Shown here piece after piece: positions 1 through 7,988 of a stretch of 23,810 bases of DNA. Numbering within the stretch: the first letter of the stretch is position 1; the number at the start of each line of letters is the position of its first letter. Source of the DNA: a virus; IMG/VR virus record IMGVR_UViG_3300032053_000523, positions 1 through 23,810 of that record, one strand, 5' to 3'. The translations under genes and the position numbers were made by a program. A model generated the notes under the pieces. It had not been told where the DNA came from. It worked only from the letters and a program-made list of their open reading frames with translations, and ran no database searches.

Positions 1-942
1 CATCGTCAGGTTGCCCGCCCACGCCAAGATTTGAACCTCCGCGTCCTGGTTGACCGAGTACCGGCGATTCGGGCTCAACGACGTCATGTTCCTCGCCGAG
101 TGCGGGCGCAGGAAGATGTACTTCGTGTTGAGGAAGAAGCCAGTCTTGGCCGGGCAGAAGCCGCCGATGCCGCCGTCCAACACGACGTCTGCGTCCATGT
201 ACTTCAGACTGGGGAAGCCGAGCTTGCCGGTTTCCGCCTGCGTGAAGCGCTGGAGAGCTTGGAGGCTGGCGACGTAGAAGGCCCAGAAGAAGTTGTCGAA
301 CACGATCAGGTCGGGACGGTCCGAACCACGAACTAGCTTGACCCACATCGAGTTACACGCTTCCTGGATGTTCACCGGGGACATCGCTGCCGGGGTAGCC
401 AGCGAGGCCGACGAGAACAGTTGGCTTTGCCAGAATGCCCACGCGGCGCGGTCAATACCGCCATACGTACCAGTGGTAGGCGCCGTCGGCACCGCAGCGT
501 TCAGGCCGGTCAGCTCCTTACCGCCGGAACCAGTACCGTCCGAGTACACGCCGCCCGCCAGCAGGTTGGCCATCGTGGATTCCGCCACACTGACGCGACC
601 TTCCAACAGGTCGATCATCTGCTCGCGACCAGCGTTCTGCAGCTGTTCGAGGCCGGACATGACGATTGGGCAGGCGAGCTGCTTGATCGCGTATTCCGCT
701 GAGCTGATGACGTCTTGCGCCGCGACCGGGAGCAGGTCGTAGCCACTGTACCACCCGCCGTTGCCGTTCTGGGCAAAGGACAGTTCTTGCATGATCGTGT
801 TACCACCGGCAAATGACTTCACGTTTCCGCGCTGACTCAGCTTGGCGCTGAGTGCGTTGTTCTTCGTGACGTTATCCGCGATGGCCCGCGACCGATTCTG
901 AATCGTCGTACTGACGATATCAGACAGGTTTGGGAAGGCCAT
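1..942 (-). CDS. Major capsid protein (3' end beyond the window)
   Basis: Forms the icosahedral shell of the phage head. The minus-strand frame opens with ATG at 942, has an AGGAG seven bases upstream, and stays open for 314 codons to the left edge, so the C-terminus is missing. The N-terminus (MAFPNLSDIV) and the segments ADNVTKNNALSAKL, FAGGNTIMQELSF, YSGYDLLPV and SGLEQLQNAGREQMIDLLE match the pattern I know from a capsid family of podo- and siphoviruses, in which a repeated 'xxNxxSxKLxxxGxVKxFxGGxTI' start precedes the HK97-like fold. It lies directly downstream of the scaffold gene, the usual order. The HK97 fold is family knowledge, not something I can show here. The identification rests on recalled similarity plus position after the terminase, portal and scaffold genes. 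Confidence 0.85.
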   Translation of the reverse strand, partial: MAFPNLSDIVSTTIQNRSRAIADNVTKNNALSAKLSQRGNVKSFAGGNTIMQELSFAQNGNGGWYSGYDLLPVAAQDVISSAEYAIKQLACPIVMSGLEQLQNAGREQMIDLLEGRVSVAESTMANLLAGGVYSDGTGSGGKELTGLNAAVPTAPTTGTYGGIDRAAWAFWQSQLFSSASLATPAAMSPVNIQEACNSMWVKLVRGSDRPDLIVFDNFFWAFYVASLQALQRFTQAETGKLGFPSLKYMDADVVLDGGIGGFCPAKTGFFLNTKYIFLRPHSARNMTSLSPNRRYSVNQDAEVQILAWAGNLTM

Positions 943-960
943 TTAGTTCTCCTGAAGAGG

Positions 961-2001
961 TTAAAGAGGTGAGGATTCGTCGAAAGCTGCTTCGAGCTCA
1001 GCACGTAGGCTCCGCTCACCGGCTCCCTTGGCAGCGGCCCCAGGTACACTGGGCGCCCCATGGACGGCAGAAGATGCTCTACGCGCGGCGTTCGCGCGGT
1101 TGGTTTTAACCGCCGCGCGGCTTTGCGCCTCTCTCGTCAGGAGGATTTTGCGAGTGTCCGGATTAGACCAGACGGCGGCTGCGTAAGCGTCGTCAAGCGT
1201 TTTCGCTCGACCGAGCTCAATCAGGTCTGCCATCATGTCCCGGACATCGTCAATAAACTCATGTTTGGGATCAGCTGCGAACGCGACGATGGCCCTTTCA
1301 GCCTCCATCGCATTTTGATGCTCAACTCCCGCGGACTGCTGTTGTATTACAACGTGCGCCCGAGCAGCGAGTTGTCTAGCTTGTAGAACTTCAGGTGGAT
1401 AGGATAGACGCTGGGTCAATACTGCGTCCAGAGTCTTCAGATCCACTCCGTATGATTGTACGATATTTGCAACGACTTCTGCACGTTCCTGAGGCGACCC
1501 AGAGGCCAGCGACTTCACAGAAGTGAAGATGTCGTTCACGAAAGCTTCAGGAGGCATGCCGTTCGCGCTCAAAGCCTCCCTAAATGGCTCGATATGCGCC
1601 TGTACGGTATCGGCCATGCGAATCTTGGGGCCAACGCTACCGATCAGGCGCATCGAATCGCCCTCACGCCGCAGGACTTCTTCCTGAACCTCGCGGGGCA
1701 GCGCGTTCCACTTCTCACGTACAGCGGGTTTCCACTGAGCCGGCGCCTTCAGGTCGGTCGTGACCGCGGCTGCGGGAGGCACGACTGGCTCAGTAGGCGC
1801 GGGGAGTGCCGAAGGCTCCGCAGCCTTCGGAGGCCCAGTGGAAATGGGGGCAGGCTCCAGCGGAGGCGTTTCCTTGGGCTCGCTGGATGCCGGTATAACT
1901 ACATGTTCGGGATCGTGCTCTTCAACAGCATCTTCAATAGTGTCGCGAAGGCTTGGGGCCTCGTCTACTGTTTCGTCAACAATTGCATCGTCTAGGGGCA
2001 T
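961..2001 (-). CDS. Putative capsid scaffolding protein
   Basis: Probably guides procapsid assembly and is then removed. The protein has 346 residues. The first ~85 are acidic, then Pro/Ala-rich and low-complexity. A middle part contains APAQWKPAVREKWNALPREV, followed by long charged helices, and the C-terminus is basic then acidic. The WKP..R.KW..LP..VQ..(V/I)LRRE pattern is common in phage proteins encoded between portal and capsid genes that are annotated as scaffolds. It sits just upstream of the capsid gene with 18 bases between them. The start is odd: no good Shine-Dalgarno sequence precedes ATG 2001 (AAAGG is about 14 bases away), an in-frame stop lies about 25 bases upstream, and a TATAAT box ends only seven bases before the ATG, so the message may be leaderless. 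Function is inferred from position and composition. Confidence 0.7.
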   Translation of the reverse strand: MPLDDAIVDETVDEAPSLRDTIEDAVEEHDPEHVVIPASSEPKETPPLEPAPISTGPPKAAEPSALPAPTEPVVPPAAAVTTDLKAPAQWKPAVREKWNALPREVQEEVLRREGDSMRLIGSVGPKIRMADTVQAHIEPFREALSANGMPPEAFVNDIFTSVKSLASGSPQERAEVVANIVQSYGVDLKTLDAVLTQRLSYPPEVLQARQLAARAHVVIQQQSAGVEHQNAMEAERAIVAFAADPKHEFIDDVRDMMADLIELGRAKTLDDAYAAAVWSNPDTRKILLTREAQSRAAVKTNRANAARRASSAVHGAPSVPGAAAKGAGERSLRAELEAAFDESSPL

Positions 2002-2007
2002 ATCGGG

Positions 2008-2036
2008 ATTATAGACCTTTAAAAGTTAGCAGTCTA
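2008..2036 (-). promoter_or_regulatory. Candidate sigma70-like promoter before the scaffold gene
   Basis: On the minus strand, TAGACT (2036-2031) is followed after 17 bases by TATAAT (2013-2008). Transcription would start near 2001, which is the first base of the scaffold ATG. The same TAGACT-N17-TATAAT pair occurs on the plus strand at 12113-12141. It could boost scaffold and capsid expression over the rest of the operon. It is a consensus match only. Confidence 0.4.
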
Positions 2037-2049
2037 GCGGAATCGTCTG

Positions 2050-2382
2050 TTACTTGGTACGTCTTTCTAATGCGGCTATAGCTCTTGCTATATCCCCCCT
2101 CTTCACGGCGCCAGCTCCAGGTTTTCCCTGATAGTAATCAGCCCGTTTCTGGGCCGCTTGAGCCCACTCGCCCTTGAAGTCGTCCATAGTGGTTAGACCG
2201 TGCGCTTTCATGTAGGCGCGATGTTTGGATCGAGTGTCGATGGGGGTGCCGTCGGTCGCCCTCATACCGTCATAGTGAGTCTCACCTATGACGGGCACGC
2301 TACGCCCCGGTTGCTCGTAGTCTGGGCTGACCTCTACGAGGCAGTCATCTGCGGGACTCCAAATAAATCGTCTACGGGTCAT
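2050..2382 (-). CDS. Small phage protein between portal and scaffold genes
   Basis: The product has 110 residues and is basic, with no membrane segment. It contains GTPIDTRSKHRAYMKAHGLTT, followed by an alpha-helical C-terminus. A short protein with an 'xSRxxHRxxLKAHGxxE'-like segment is often found directly after the portal gene in podovirus-type genomes, and I recognise only that pattern, not a function. Its start codon overlaps the portal stop (ATGA at 2382-2379) and it has a GGAG ribosome binding site inside the portal gene, so it is translated together with the portal. A role in head assembly or head completion is a positional guess. Confidence 0.6.
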   Translation of the reverse strand: MTRRRFIWSPADDCLVEVSPDYEQPGRSVPVIGETHYDGMRATDGTPIDTRSKHRAYMKAHGLTTMDDFKGEWAQAAQKRADYYQGKPGAGAVKRGDIARAIAALERRTK

Positions 2383-4574
2383 TTCGGCTCCTTGGCGGGC
2401 TTTCCACCCCGCTCAAACGCGGTTGCCATTTGCATATCGGCTTGATGCTTCTGAGCCGAATGTTCCATTTCCTGGGCGAACTCTTGTCGCTTCACCTGAG
2501 ACTGAATAGTTGCCTCGTTTTGAGTCTGGGCAAGCTTCTGTTGGCCCAGATTCTGATCGACTGCCGCCCTCTGCTGGGCCACCTGCTGATCCACTGCCGC
2601 CTTCTGCTGCGTCTGGTGCAATTTGAGGGCGCCTTCCTGCTGCTTAAGTTGGAGCTTTTGCTGACCTTCAGCCTGCCCAAATTGAAGTTTCTGTTGAGAT
2701 AGCTTAGCATCCGATTCACCCTTCATTTCCATAAGTTTGAGCTGACCTTGTACCTTCTGTTCTTCGGGACTTGGTTGAGGTTGCTGGGGTTCAGCCAGCT
2801 TCTTCTGTAGCGCCGAGAACGTCCGATCAAGTTCACCTTCAAACTTCTTGCCGACTTTGAAGCCGGCCAGGGAGAACTGGAGCAATTGCATAAGGAATGG
2901 CCCCATAATGGGGTCACTATTCATAGTGGGGAGGATTTCCTTCAGGAAGTTAGTGATTGTACCCATGTACTCCATGCGGTCTTGCTTTTCCGCCTGGAAG
3001 TCTATATCGCTGAGGCTATCCGACTCTACCCTACAACGAAGGATAAATTCAGGTTGCTTGATTAACTGCTTCGCCTGTTCGATAATCTGCGGATCTTCAT
3101 TCATGAAATCACATTGCGCCAACTTACAAATTTCAGCAATGTCGAAATGCTTACGCATAATCTGCGCCTGAATATCGAACACCGACGAGCAGTACTGTAC
3201 TACATTCTTCTGCCGTTGTTGAATACGCATCGACGCATACGCTGTCTTGATCTTTTGGGCGCCCAGCGTTTCGCTTGCCTTAGTTGCGCCGCGAATGATA
3301 TCCGACATACCAGTGATTTCGTAAATCTGATTCTTAACGTCCTCGCGGTTCTTGGTAAGTTGGTCAATGGTGAGAACGACCATGTCGAGGGGTATCCAAT
3401 CAATGACCCCCTTGATCCCGCCTTTCTCCGCGAAAGCTGCCCACTGATCCACTGGGACCAGTTGGTTTTCAGCTGCGTTGGATAGGAGAGCTTGCACCTG
3501 CGAGCTCGCCTTGTCGTAAACGCCGGCCAGTCTGCAGGCGCGAACCAGTATGGAAATGCGGGTGTTGATGTCGTTGAGTTCTCGGTACTGATCCTTAGCG
3601 TAGTGGTAGTCGGGAATGGGGACGTATTGCCCATTTGAGACAGTAGATACGAGTGGAACTGGGCAAGGGAAGAAGTCGTCAAGTTCAAGGAAATCGTCCT
3701 TCTCACCTAGTAGTTTGTCAAGACCCTTGCTGAACCAAATCACCTTCTCGGAGGGCTTGTCCCAAATCTCGTACACGACCGCCTGCTGCATGATCATGTT
3801 CTTGACCTCTACCGAGTTGTCAGTTCGGTTAGCCTTGTAGTCCAGTGGCACTTCCTTACCAACCTTGCCGAAGCGTTTGACAAGTTGGTCTCGCGTCAGA
3901 TACGTCTTACGCGCGATCCACCGCAGCTCCTCGTATGAGCGACACGGGGACCAGAGCAAGTCCTCCCAGTACACGTATTCGTCCAGGATTTGCTCACTTA
4001 CCACTTCGTCGTACTCTAGCGTCTCAGCGAGAGACTGGGCCTCGGGTTCAACCTCCTCTTGCCCCGCAATATTCAGACCCGCGGTGGGGTCGAGTTCCGC
4101 CACTTTCTGAGGGCCATGGTGCTTTATGTCAGCGTCGTAGGTGTGCCACGAAATACCGACTCCAGGGACTAGCATATCCTGTACTACGCCCTTTAGCAAC
4201 TCGGCGGTGTGGAAATTACGATTGTTGTGACTAGAAAGGGCACGTTCTATGATCTCGCACGCGACTCGACCCATATCGTCCGTTGGGTCCTTGAATTCGC
4301 GATCCACAGTCGGCTGAGGAACCTGATTAATGAGCGAAGTCTGGAGAATGTTGACGTTCGCCGGAAATAGGTTGTACTTACGCTCAAAAGAGGCGTCAGT
4401 CAGGGAGCTATCGGCCTCTGCGGCACGAAACATCTTAACGATCTTGCGGCTTTTCTCTTGGAACCTTCTCAGTTCCTTCTCCGCAGCCGTAATTTCACCG
4501 CTCCAACGCTGATAACTGCCTCCGGTACCTTTCTCAGCCTCAGACAAGCTCTCAATTTTGGTAAAATCACTCAT
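2379..4574 (-). CDS. Portal protein (head-tail connector)
   Basis: Forms the dodecameric ring at the capsid vertex through which DNA enters and leaves. The protein has 731 residues, in the size range of P22/podovirus-type portals and larger than typical HK97-type ones. Recognisable parts are an N-terminal helical region (residues ~1-60), a segment DLLWSPCRSYEELRWIA followed by RKTYLTRDQLVKRFG (~205-235) that is typical of this family, and ITGMSDIIRGATKASETLGAQ (~425-445), which matches the conserved '(I)TGxSDIxRGxxxxxETxxAQ' portal signature. The last ~120 residues are an extremely Gln-rich heptad-like helix, compatible with a barrel extension. Upstream is GAGGAG at a good distance from ATG 4574. 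It overlaps the terminase gene by eight bases. Confidence 0.92.
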   Translation of the reverse strand: MSDFTKIESLSEAEKGTGGSYQRWSGEITAAEKELRRFQEKSRKIVKMFRAAEADSSLTDASFERKYNLFPANVNILQTSLINQVPQPTVDREFKDPTDDMGRVACEIIERALSSHNNRNFHTAELLKGVVQDMLVPGVGISWHTYDADIKHHGPQKVAELDPTAGLNIAGQEEVEPEAQSLAETLEYDEVVSEQILDEYVYWEDLLWSPCRSYEELRWIARKTYLTRDQLVKRFGKVGKEVPLDYKANRTDNSVEVKNMIMQQAVVYEIWDKPSEKVIWFSKGLDKLLGEKDDFLELDDFFPCPVPLVSTVSNGQYVPIPDYHYAKDQYRELNDINTRISILVRACRLAGVYDKASSQVQALLSNAAENQLVPVDQWAAFAEKGGIKGVIDWIPLDMVVLTIDQLTKNREDVKNQIYEITGMSDIIRGATKASETLGAQKIKTAYASMRIQQRQKNVVQYCSSVFDIQAQIMRKHFDIAEICKLAQCDFMNEDPQIIEQAKQLIKQPEFILRCRVESDSLSDIDFQAEKQDRMEYMGTITNFLKEILPTMNSDPIMGPFLMQLLQFSLAGFKVGKKFEGELDRTFSALQKKLAEPQQPQPSPEEQKVQGQLKLMEMKGESDAKLSQQKLQFGQAEGQQKLQLKQQEGALKLHQTQQKAAVDQQVAQQRAAVDQNLGQQKLAQTQNEATIQSQVKRQEFAQEMEHSAQKHQADMQMATAFERGGKPAKEPK

Positions 4575-5898
4575 AATTGCTCCTCAACGCTGGATTTGTA
4601 AGACGATTAGTGAACAAATCTTCCAGCGTGAAGGAATAATTCGCTCCTTCAGCCCCCTTGATATGGTCAGGGAGTATCAATTTGCTTTTGGCCGGCTGCA
4701 AATTGGTGAAGACCACGCCTAGATATCTGAAGGCGTCAGCAATGTGGGAAGACCAATCATGTACGGGTCGATCCCGGTAACAACCTAACTTGTCGTCCCA
4801 TTCTCTGCGGTACGACTTCATTGCTTCGATTGCCCCGCTTGCGAGCGGTCGGTTCCAATAAACAAACGGCAAGAGCTTACGTCCTGCCGAGATTCCGTCA
4901 CGTAACTTATGATCAGGCACGATTCGCGGACGATACCCACGACGAATCGTCTGCTCAACGATTGACCGTCCAGTTTGTAGATTCTTGGCCTTTGCATCAT
5001 GGGGGAGATAGACATCACGTACGTCGCGTGATTCCATTTCATCCAAATAAACGTCCCACTCTTGCTCGTTATTACTGTAGACTTCGTGGATGAGGATTCC
5101 TGAAGGGGCGTGCTGAAAGAAGATGAGAACAGTGTCGTCGGTGTATCCAAGGTCGGTGACAACGTCGAGGGGGAGGTTGGGATCGAGGTCAAATTCTTTA
5201 ATGCGACCTTCCTTCTCAGCGGACTCCATTTCAGCGCCATAAATCGCCCCTTTGAGCGCAGCGTCGAACGAGCACTCATATTCCTGCATGTAGTCCGACT
5301 CGTCCATCATTGAACGAATCAGAGCCAGCTCCTCTGCGGGAAGGATTCCTGATTCCGAAGCCTTCAACATCATCGTGAAGGCTTTGGGATCAGCTAGTGA
5401 CTTCCTGTACGAGTCGTAAAAGTGGTTCTTGCCCCTTGGAGTGCCCATTTTAACCAACCATCCCTGACGATCCGATAGGCAGGGCATGATGACCTGAGAC
5501 ACCATACTTGGTCGCATAAGAGGATATTCATCAAGGATAGCTCCGTCCAAGTAGATGCCACGAAGCGCGTCGGCATTCTCAGACCCAAGTAGATATATCT
5601 TGGCTTCATTCTTGAGGGTAACGCGGAGTTCTGACTCATGAGTCTGCTCAATTAGCGGCGCTGCGTACTCTTTGGTATATTCCCACGCAATCCGCTTGGC
5701 CATCTGATACGTGGGGGCAATATACGCCAGCTGTGGCCGCTTGAGTTGACATTCCAGCGCCCCAATGATGAGATCGTTGACGGCTGCGACGGTTTTGCCG
5801 GCCCGCCGATGACATACCATGTCCGAAAACCGTGCCTTTCGGTTGTGAAATGGTAGAAACGCGGCACGGGGCTCATATTTGAGCTCAATCTTGGCCAT
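4567..5898 (-). CDS. Terminase large subunit
   Basis: ATP-driven motor and nuclease that cuts concatemeric DNA and pumps it through the portal. The N-terminal ATPase has a Walker A variant HRRAGKT with Lys35, a Walker B ILDEY with Asp123-Glu124 and the coupling motif MGTPRGKNHFY. The C-terminal RNase H-like nuclease shows VVTDLGYTDDT (first Asp near 243), LPHDAKAKN near 305 and a final DWSSHIADAFRY containing the last acidic residue. The 443-residue length is normal. The ATG forms TAATG with the stop of the upstream gene, suggesting translational coupling, since there is no strong ribosome binding site. Neighbours are portal (downstream) and a probable small subunit two genes upstream. If the DNA is hypermodified, this enzyme must cut modified DNA, or cut where modification is absent. 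Confidence 0.95.
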   Translation of the reverse strand: MAKIELKYEPRAAFLPFHNRKARFSDMVCHRRAGKTVAAVNDLIIGALECQLKRPQLAYIAPTYQMAKRIAWEYTKEYAAPLIEQTHESELRVTLKNEAKIYLLGSENADALRGIYLDGAILDEYPLMRPSMVSQVIMPCLSDRQGWLVKMGTPRGKNHFYDSYRKSLADPKAFTMMLKASESGILPAEELALIRSMMDESDYMQEYECSFDAALKGAIYGAEMESAEKEGRIKEFDLDPNLPLDVVTDLGYTDDTVLIFFQHAPSGILIHEVYSNNEQEWDVYLDEMESRDVRDVYLPHDAKAKNLQTGRSIVEQTIRRGYRPRIVPDHKLRDGISAGRKLLPFVYWNRPLASGAIEAMKSYRREWDDKLGCYRDRPVHDWSSHIADAFRYLGVVFTNLQPAKSKLILPDHIKGAEGANYSFTLEDLFTNRLTNPALRSNYE

Positions 5899-6920
5899 TA
5901 CTTGGAGCCGGGTAGCCGGTCGTAGGGTATCATGTCCTCGTGAGCAAGGACCATCGCAGCTTGACGATGGTCATAAGACGGTGGGACTTGCTCTCTATAC
6001 GCCGGTCCACGCCTGAAACGTTCCTCAGTACCCCAAGCGGAACCCTCGCCCATGTTCTTACGGTAAATCCTGTATGCCTTCTCGTCAATATCTTTGGGTA
6101 TTACGCGGCCAGAAGAGCGCAATTGCTCCACTAGAGCGTTTTTAATCTGTTTATAACCCGCCCCAGGGTCAAATCCCTGTATATCAGCTACTGCGTGGTC
6201 AAATTCATGAAGTACAGGAGTCGTCAGAGATGCGTGTGACGGCCCCTCCGCATAAATCTCCTTGCTTCCAGGGTAAAAAGTGGCGCTAGACTTCGTCAAT
6301 GAAGGATCAATACGCAGAGTGGCGACGTAATCCTTCACTTCAGGGTAATTCGCATATAATTCGGGGTGGTGGTAAACCTGCCCAATTGGTCCATGATAAT
6401 CTTGTATCTCAGGTCGTATCTTATCCTGAGTAAAGGTTCGGTTCCCCATCTCATCATGGGGTTTTACGCGAGCCAGGGAATCGTCTATCTCCCACTTCAT
6501 AGGTTGGTGATTCTCCGGCCCACGCTCGACCTTGAGATCTCTCCAGACCTCGTGAGGTGTATAATTCGCCGATAACGCAGCCTCTCCTGCGGCCATGTCG
6601 GCAAGTGGGGCATTCTTGGCGAGGTCTCCAGCCATGATCTTCTGGACGGGGGCAGAATTACGCAGGCCTTTGACCAAGGCACCGAATGGGAGCATAGAGG
6701 CCGCACTGAGGGCTAGGCCGGTCTTGTCGCCCTCATCCCAACTGCGCTTCATGTCCCGAAGGGCCATGGCCTGGCCCACGCCGGGGATGAATCCCGCAGC
6801 AGTCTGAACGGCCATATCGCCCAGACTCTCATCCGGCTGGGCTTTTAGGGACGTATACTGGTCGTACTTCCTGCGAAGTAAGTCAGGTATGCCGACCAGG
6901 TCGTCTCTGATATCAGCCAC
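5898..6920 (-). CDS. Zincin-like (HExxH) phage protein
   Basis: Possible metallopeptidase carried in, or injected with, the virion. I place the start at GTG 6920 because GGAGG (6931-6927) lies six bases upstream; the frame also opens at TTG 6938, without that support. The resulting 340-residue protein has an N-terminal stretch rich in Gly/Ala hydrophobic helices (residues ~35-90, with AAGFIPGVGQAMAL and ALSAASMLPFGALV). A C-terminal domain holds VLHEFDHAVADIQGF, in which HEFDH (residues 238-242) fits the HExxH zinc motif. A Glu in NMGEG about 50 residues later could be the third ligand. The same LHExxHAxxxxEGF plus GExxA layout is known in 'large polyvalent protein' domains of phages. Peptidase activity is inference. 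The position between small and large terminase genes is unusual for such a domain. Confidence 0.6.
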   Translation of the reverse strand: MADIRDDLVGIPDLLRRKYDQYTSLKAQPDESLGDMAVQTAAGFIPGVGQAMALRDMKRSWDEGDKTGLALSAASMLPFGALVKGLRNSAPVQKIMAGDLAKNAPLADMAAGEAALSANYTPHEVWRDLKVERGPENHQPMKWEIDDSLARVKPHDEMGNRTFTQDKIRPEIQDYHGPIGQVYHHPELYANYPEVKDYVATLRIDPSLTKSSATFYPGSKEIYAEGPSHASLTTPVLHEFDHAVADIQGFDPGAGYKQIKNALVEQLRSSGRVIPKDIDEKAYRIYRKNMGEGSAWGTEERFRRGPAYREQVPPSYDHRQAAMVLAHEDMIPYDRLPGSK

Positions 6921-7296
6921 GACTGGCCTCCACGTCAATAATCTGCATTGGAGCGTTACCTGATGTGTCTCGGGCGTTCAGCCAACTCAGTTCGATCTTG
7001 ATAGCTCCACCGTCCAACCCAGTAACCTGAGCCGGTATGAGTTTCGAGTAGAGTTGGTAGAACTTGTCGGGGTTTTGATGAGCCCAATTGGCGAGTCGGG
7101 GGACACCGCCGATGAGCTCAAAGGCGTATTGGAACTGAAGCCGCACGTTGCGGGTTCGTGTGTATAATGGCAGTTTGGGAGCGTTCGCAAGGGCATTCAG
7201 GTTCTCCTCAACTTCCTGCATAGACGGCGTAATGGGGCCGTCATCGATCTCAGGATTCAACGATTGCAGTGCTGCTACTTGTGTCTCGGCAGTCAC
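6913..7296 (-). CDS. Probable terminase small subunit
   Basis: Product of 127 residues starting at GTG 7296, which overlaps the previous stop (GTGA). The core contains RLQFQYAFELIGGVPRLANW and then AHQNPDKFYQLYSKLIPAQV. A helical segment of the form 'ELIGGxxxLxxWAxxNxxxFYxLYxxLxP' is common in short phage proteins encoded upstream of the large terminase, some annotated as small terminase subunits. There is no obvious helix-turn-helix that I can define with confidence. If correct, it would recognise the packaging start and stimulate the large subunit. It overlaps the following gene by eight bases. An alternative is a conserved head-operon protein of unknown role. Confidence 0.5.
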   Translation of the reverse strand: MTAETQVAALQSLNPEIDDGPITPSMQEVEENLNALANAPKLPLYTRTRNVRLQFQYAFELIGGVPRLANWAHQNPDKFYQLYSKLIPAQVTGLDGGAIKIELSWLNARDTSGNAPMQIIDVEASRG

Positions 7297-7457
7297 TTAG
7301 TCTTTGTCCTCAGGGCTTGGGCCAGCGCCTTCTTCTTCTGATCGGCGGCGTTGAACTCCTTACCAACACTCTGCGGTATGTCGACCTTGGCGGCAAATTG
7401 AGGGTTGTGAGCCACTGCGGCCATTAATCGGGCTTGAGCCGGAGATGTGCTTGGCAT
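7293..7457 (-). CDS. Short conserved phage protein of the head operon
   Basis: Product of 54 residues: MPSTSPAQARLMAAVAHNPQ, then a middle part with DIPQSVGKEFNAADQ and a basic tail (KKK, RTKTK). Very short proteins of the form 'MPSxSxAQxRxMAAxAHxPxFAxxxGIPxxVxxEFxxAD' occur in many phages close to terminase genes; I know no established function. The start codon at 7457 is preceded by CTAACC and no strong Shine-Dalgarno sequence. Its stop overlaps the GTG of the next gene. The 5' end, including the start codon and the first 11 codons, is duplicated immediately upstream (see the tandem repeat at 7424-7507). Confidence 0.65.
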   Translation of the reverse strand: MPSTSPAQARLMAAVAHNPQFAAKVDIPQSVGKEFNAADQKKKALAQALRTKTK

Positions 7458-7507
7458 GGTTAGTCGTTTAATCGGGCTTGAGCCGGAGATGTGCTTGGCA
7501 TGGTTAG
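7424..7507. repeat. 40-bp tandem direct duplication (period 44)
   Basis: Positions 7424-7463 and 7468-7507 are identical over 40 bases, separated by TCGT. The repeat covers the start of the 54-residue gene at 7457. The upstream copy encodes a 13-residue remnant, MPSTSPAQARLND, that ends in TAA just before the intact start. It looks like a recent partial gene duplication; an assembly artefact is also possible. Confidence 0.9.
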
Positions 7508-7716
7508 GTGTTACCTGAGTTAGGCGGGTTGCCGTTGGTGAAGAATGTACTCGGGCCTACACTGCCTTCACCGGGGGCGAATCTGGTCACATTCCCTATG
7601 CTACGAGCGGCAATGTAGGCTGCATATCTGTCATTTGTGATCGTGGCATATGCTTCACTCTGAGCTTGGGACGACTCCCAGAGCTGAACTCCTAGTGGTG
7701 CAGTGGGGTCGCTCAT
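7504..7716 (-). CDS. Small hypothetical protein, first gene of the head operon
   Basis: An open frame of 70 residues (MSDPTAPLGVQLWES...) with a helical N-terminal half and a Gly/Pro/Asn-rich tail that ends GNPPNSGNT. I do not recognise a family. It is the first frame after the divergent region, and its stop lies next to the duplicated 40-bp segment. No clear ribosome binding site precedes ATG 7716. It could be a minor head protein or a chance frame; the absence of any better frame here and its direction favour a real gene. Confidence 0.45.
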   Translation of the reverse strand: MSDPTAPLGVQLWESSQAQSEAYATITNDRYAAYIAARSIGNVTRFAPGEGSVGPSTFFTNGNPPNSGNT

Positions 7717-7756
7717 ATGTGCTGGCGGGGGCGAATGGGGTAGGTGGGTAGTCTAT

Positions 7757-7785
7757 ACTCTACTCCTATTTTATGATTCAGTCTA
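7757..7785 (-). promoter_or_regulatory. Weak candidate promoter for the head operon
   Basis: TAGACT (7785-7780), 17-base spacer, TAGAGT (7762-7757) on the minus strand, 41 bases before the first minus-strand gene. The -35 hexamer matches those at 2036 and 12113; the -10 box is poor. A TATAAT at 7816-7811 is an alternative -10 box without a recognisable -35 box. Confidence 0.3.
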
Positions 7786-7877
7786 GGGATTTCTACTGGA
7801 AAATTCGGGCATTATATGAGACTCTGACGCATGATTCCTGATGCTTGGAACCCCGGTAAACCTCAGTTCTTACTGCT

Positions 7878-7918
7878 ACAGCTTCCAAATCGTATGCTTA
7901 CAGTCTCCAAATCGTGTG
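7878..7918 (+). repeat. Two 19-bp direct repeats, period 22
   Basis: ACAGCTTCCAAATCGTATG (7878-7896) and ACAGTCTCCAAATCGTGTG (7900-7918) agree at 16 of 19 positions. The 22-bp period is about two helical turns. The second copy covers the end of the -35 box and the spacer of the promoter at 7897-7925, which is what an operator pair would look like. Confidence 0.7.
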
Positions 7919-7925
7919 GTATAAT
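7897..7925 (+). promoter_or_regulatory. Rightward sigma70-like promoter
   Basis: CTTACA (7897-7902), 17-base spacer, perfect TATAAT (7920-7925). It would transcribe rightward through the palindrome-rich region to the genes from 8609. Its spacer is filled by one of two direct repeats, so it is probably regulated. Confidence 0.55.
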
Positions 7926-7988
7926 CGGAGGGCGGCCCATACTCTCACCGACCCCACCCCACGACCGCATACACCCTGTGGCGAGCGA

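Larger units (their letters stand above)
7717..7980. promoter_or_regulatory. Left part of the divergent intergenic region
   Basis: No convincing gene here. The stretch has ordinary dinucleotide use, including many CA/TG, in contrast to the sequence after 7981. It contains possible leftward promoters (TAGACT at 7785-7780, 17 bases, TAGAGT at 7762-7757; and an isolated TATAAT at 7816-7811 on the minus strand) and the rightward promoter at 7897. The short frame at 7831-8028 has no ribosome binding site and runs into the repeats. Confidence 0.6.
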
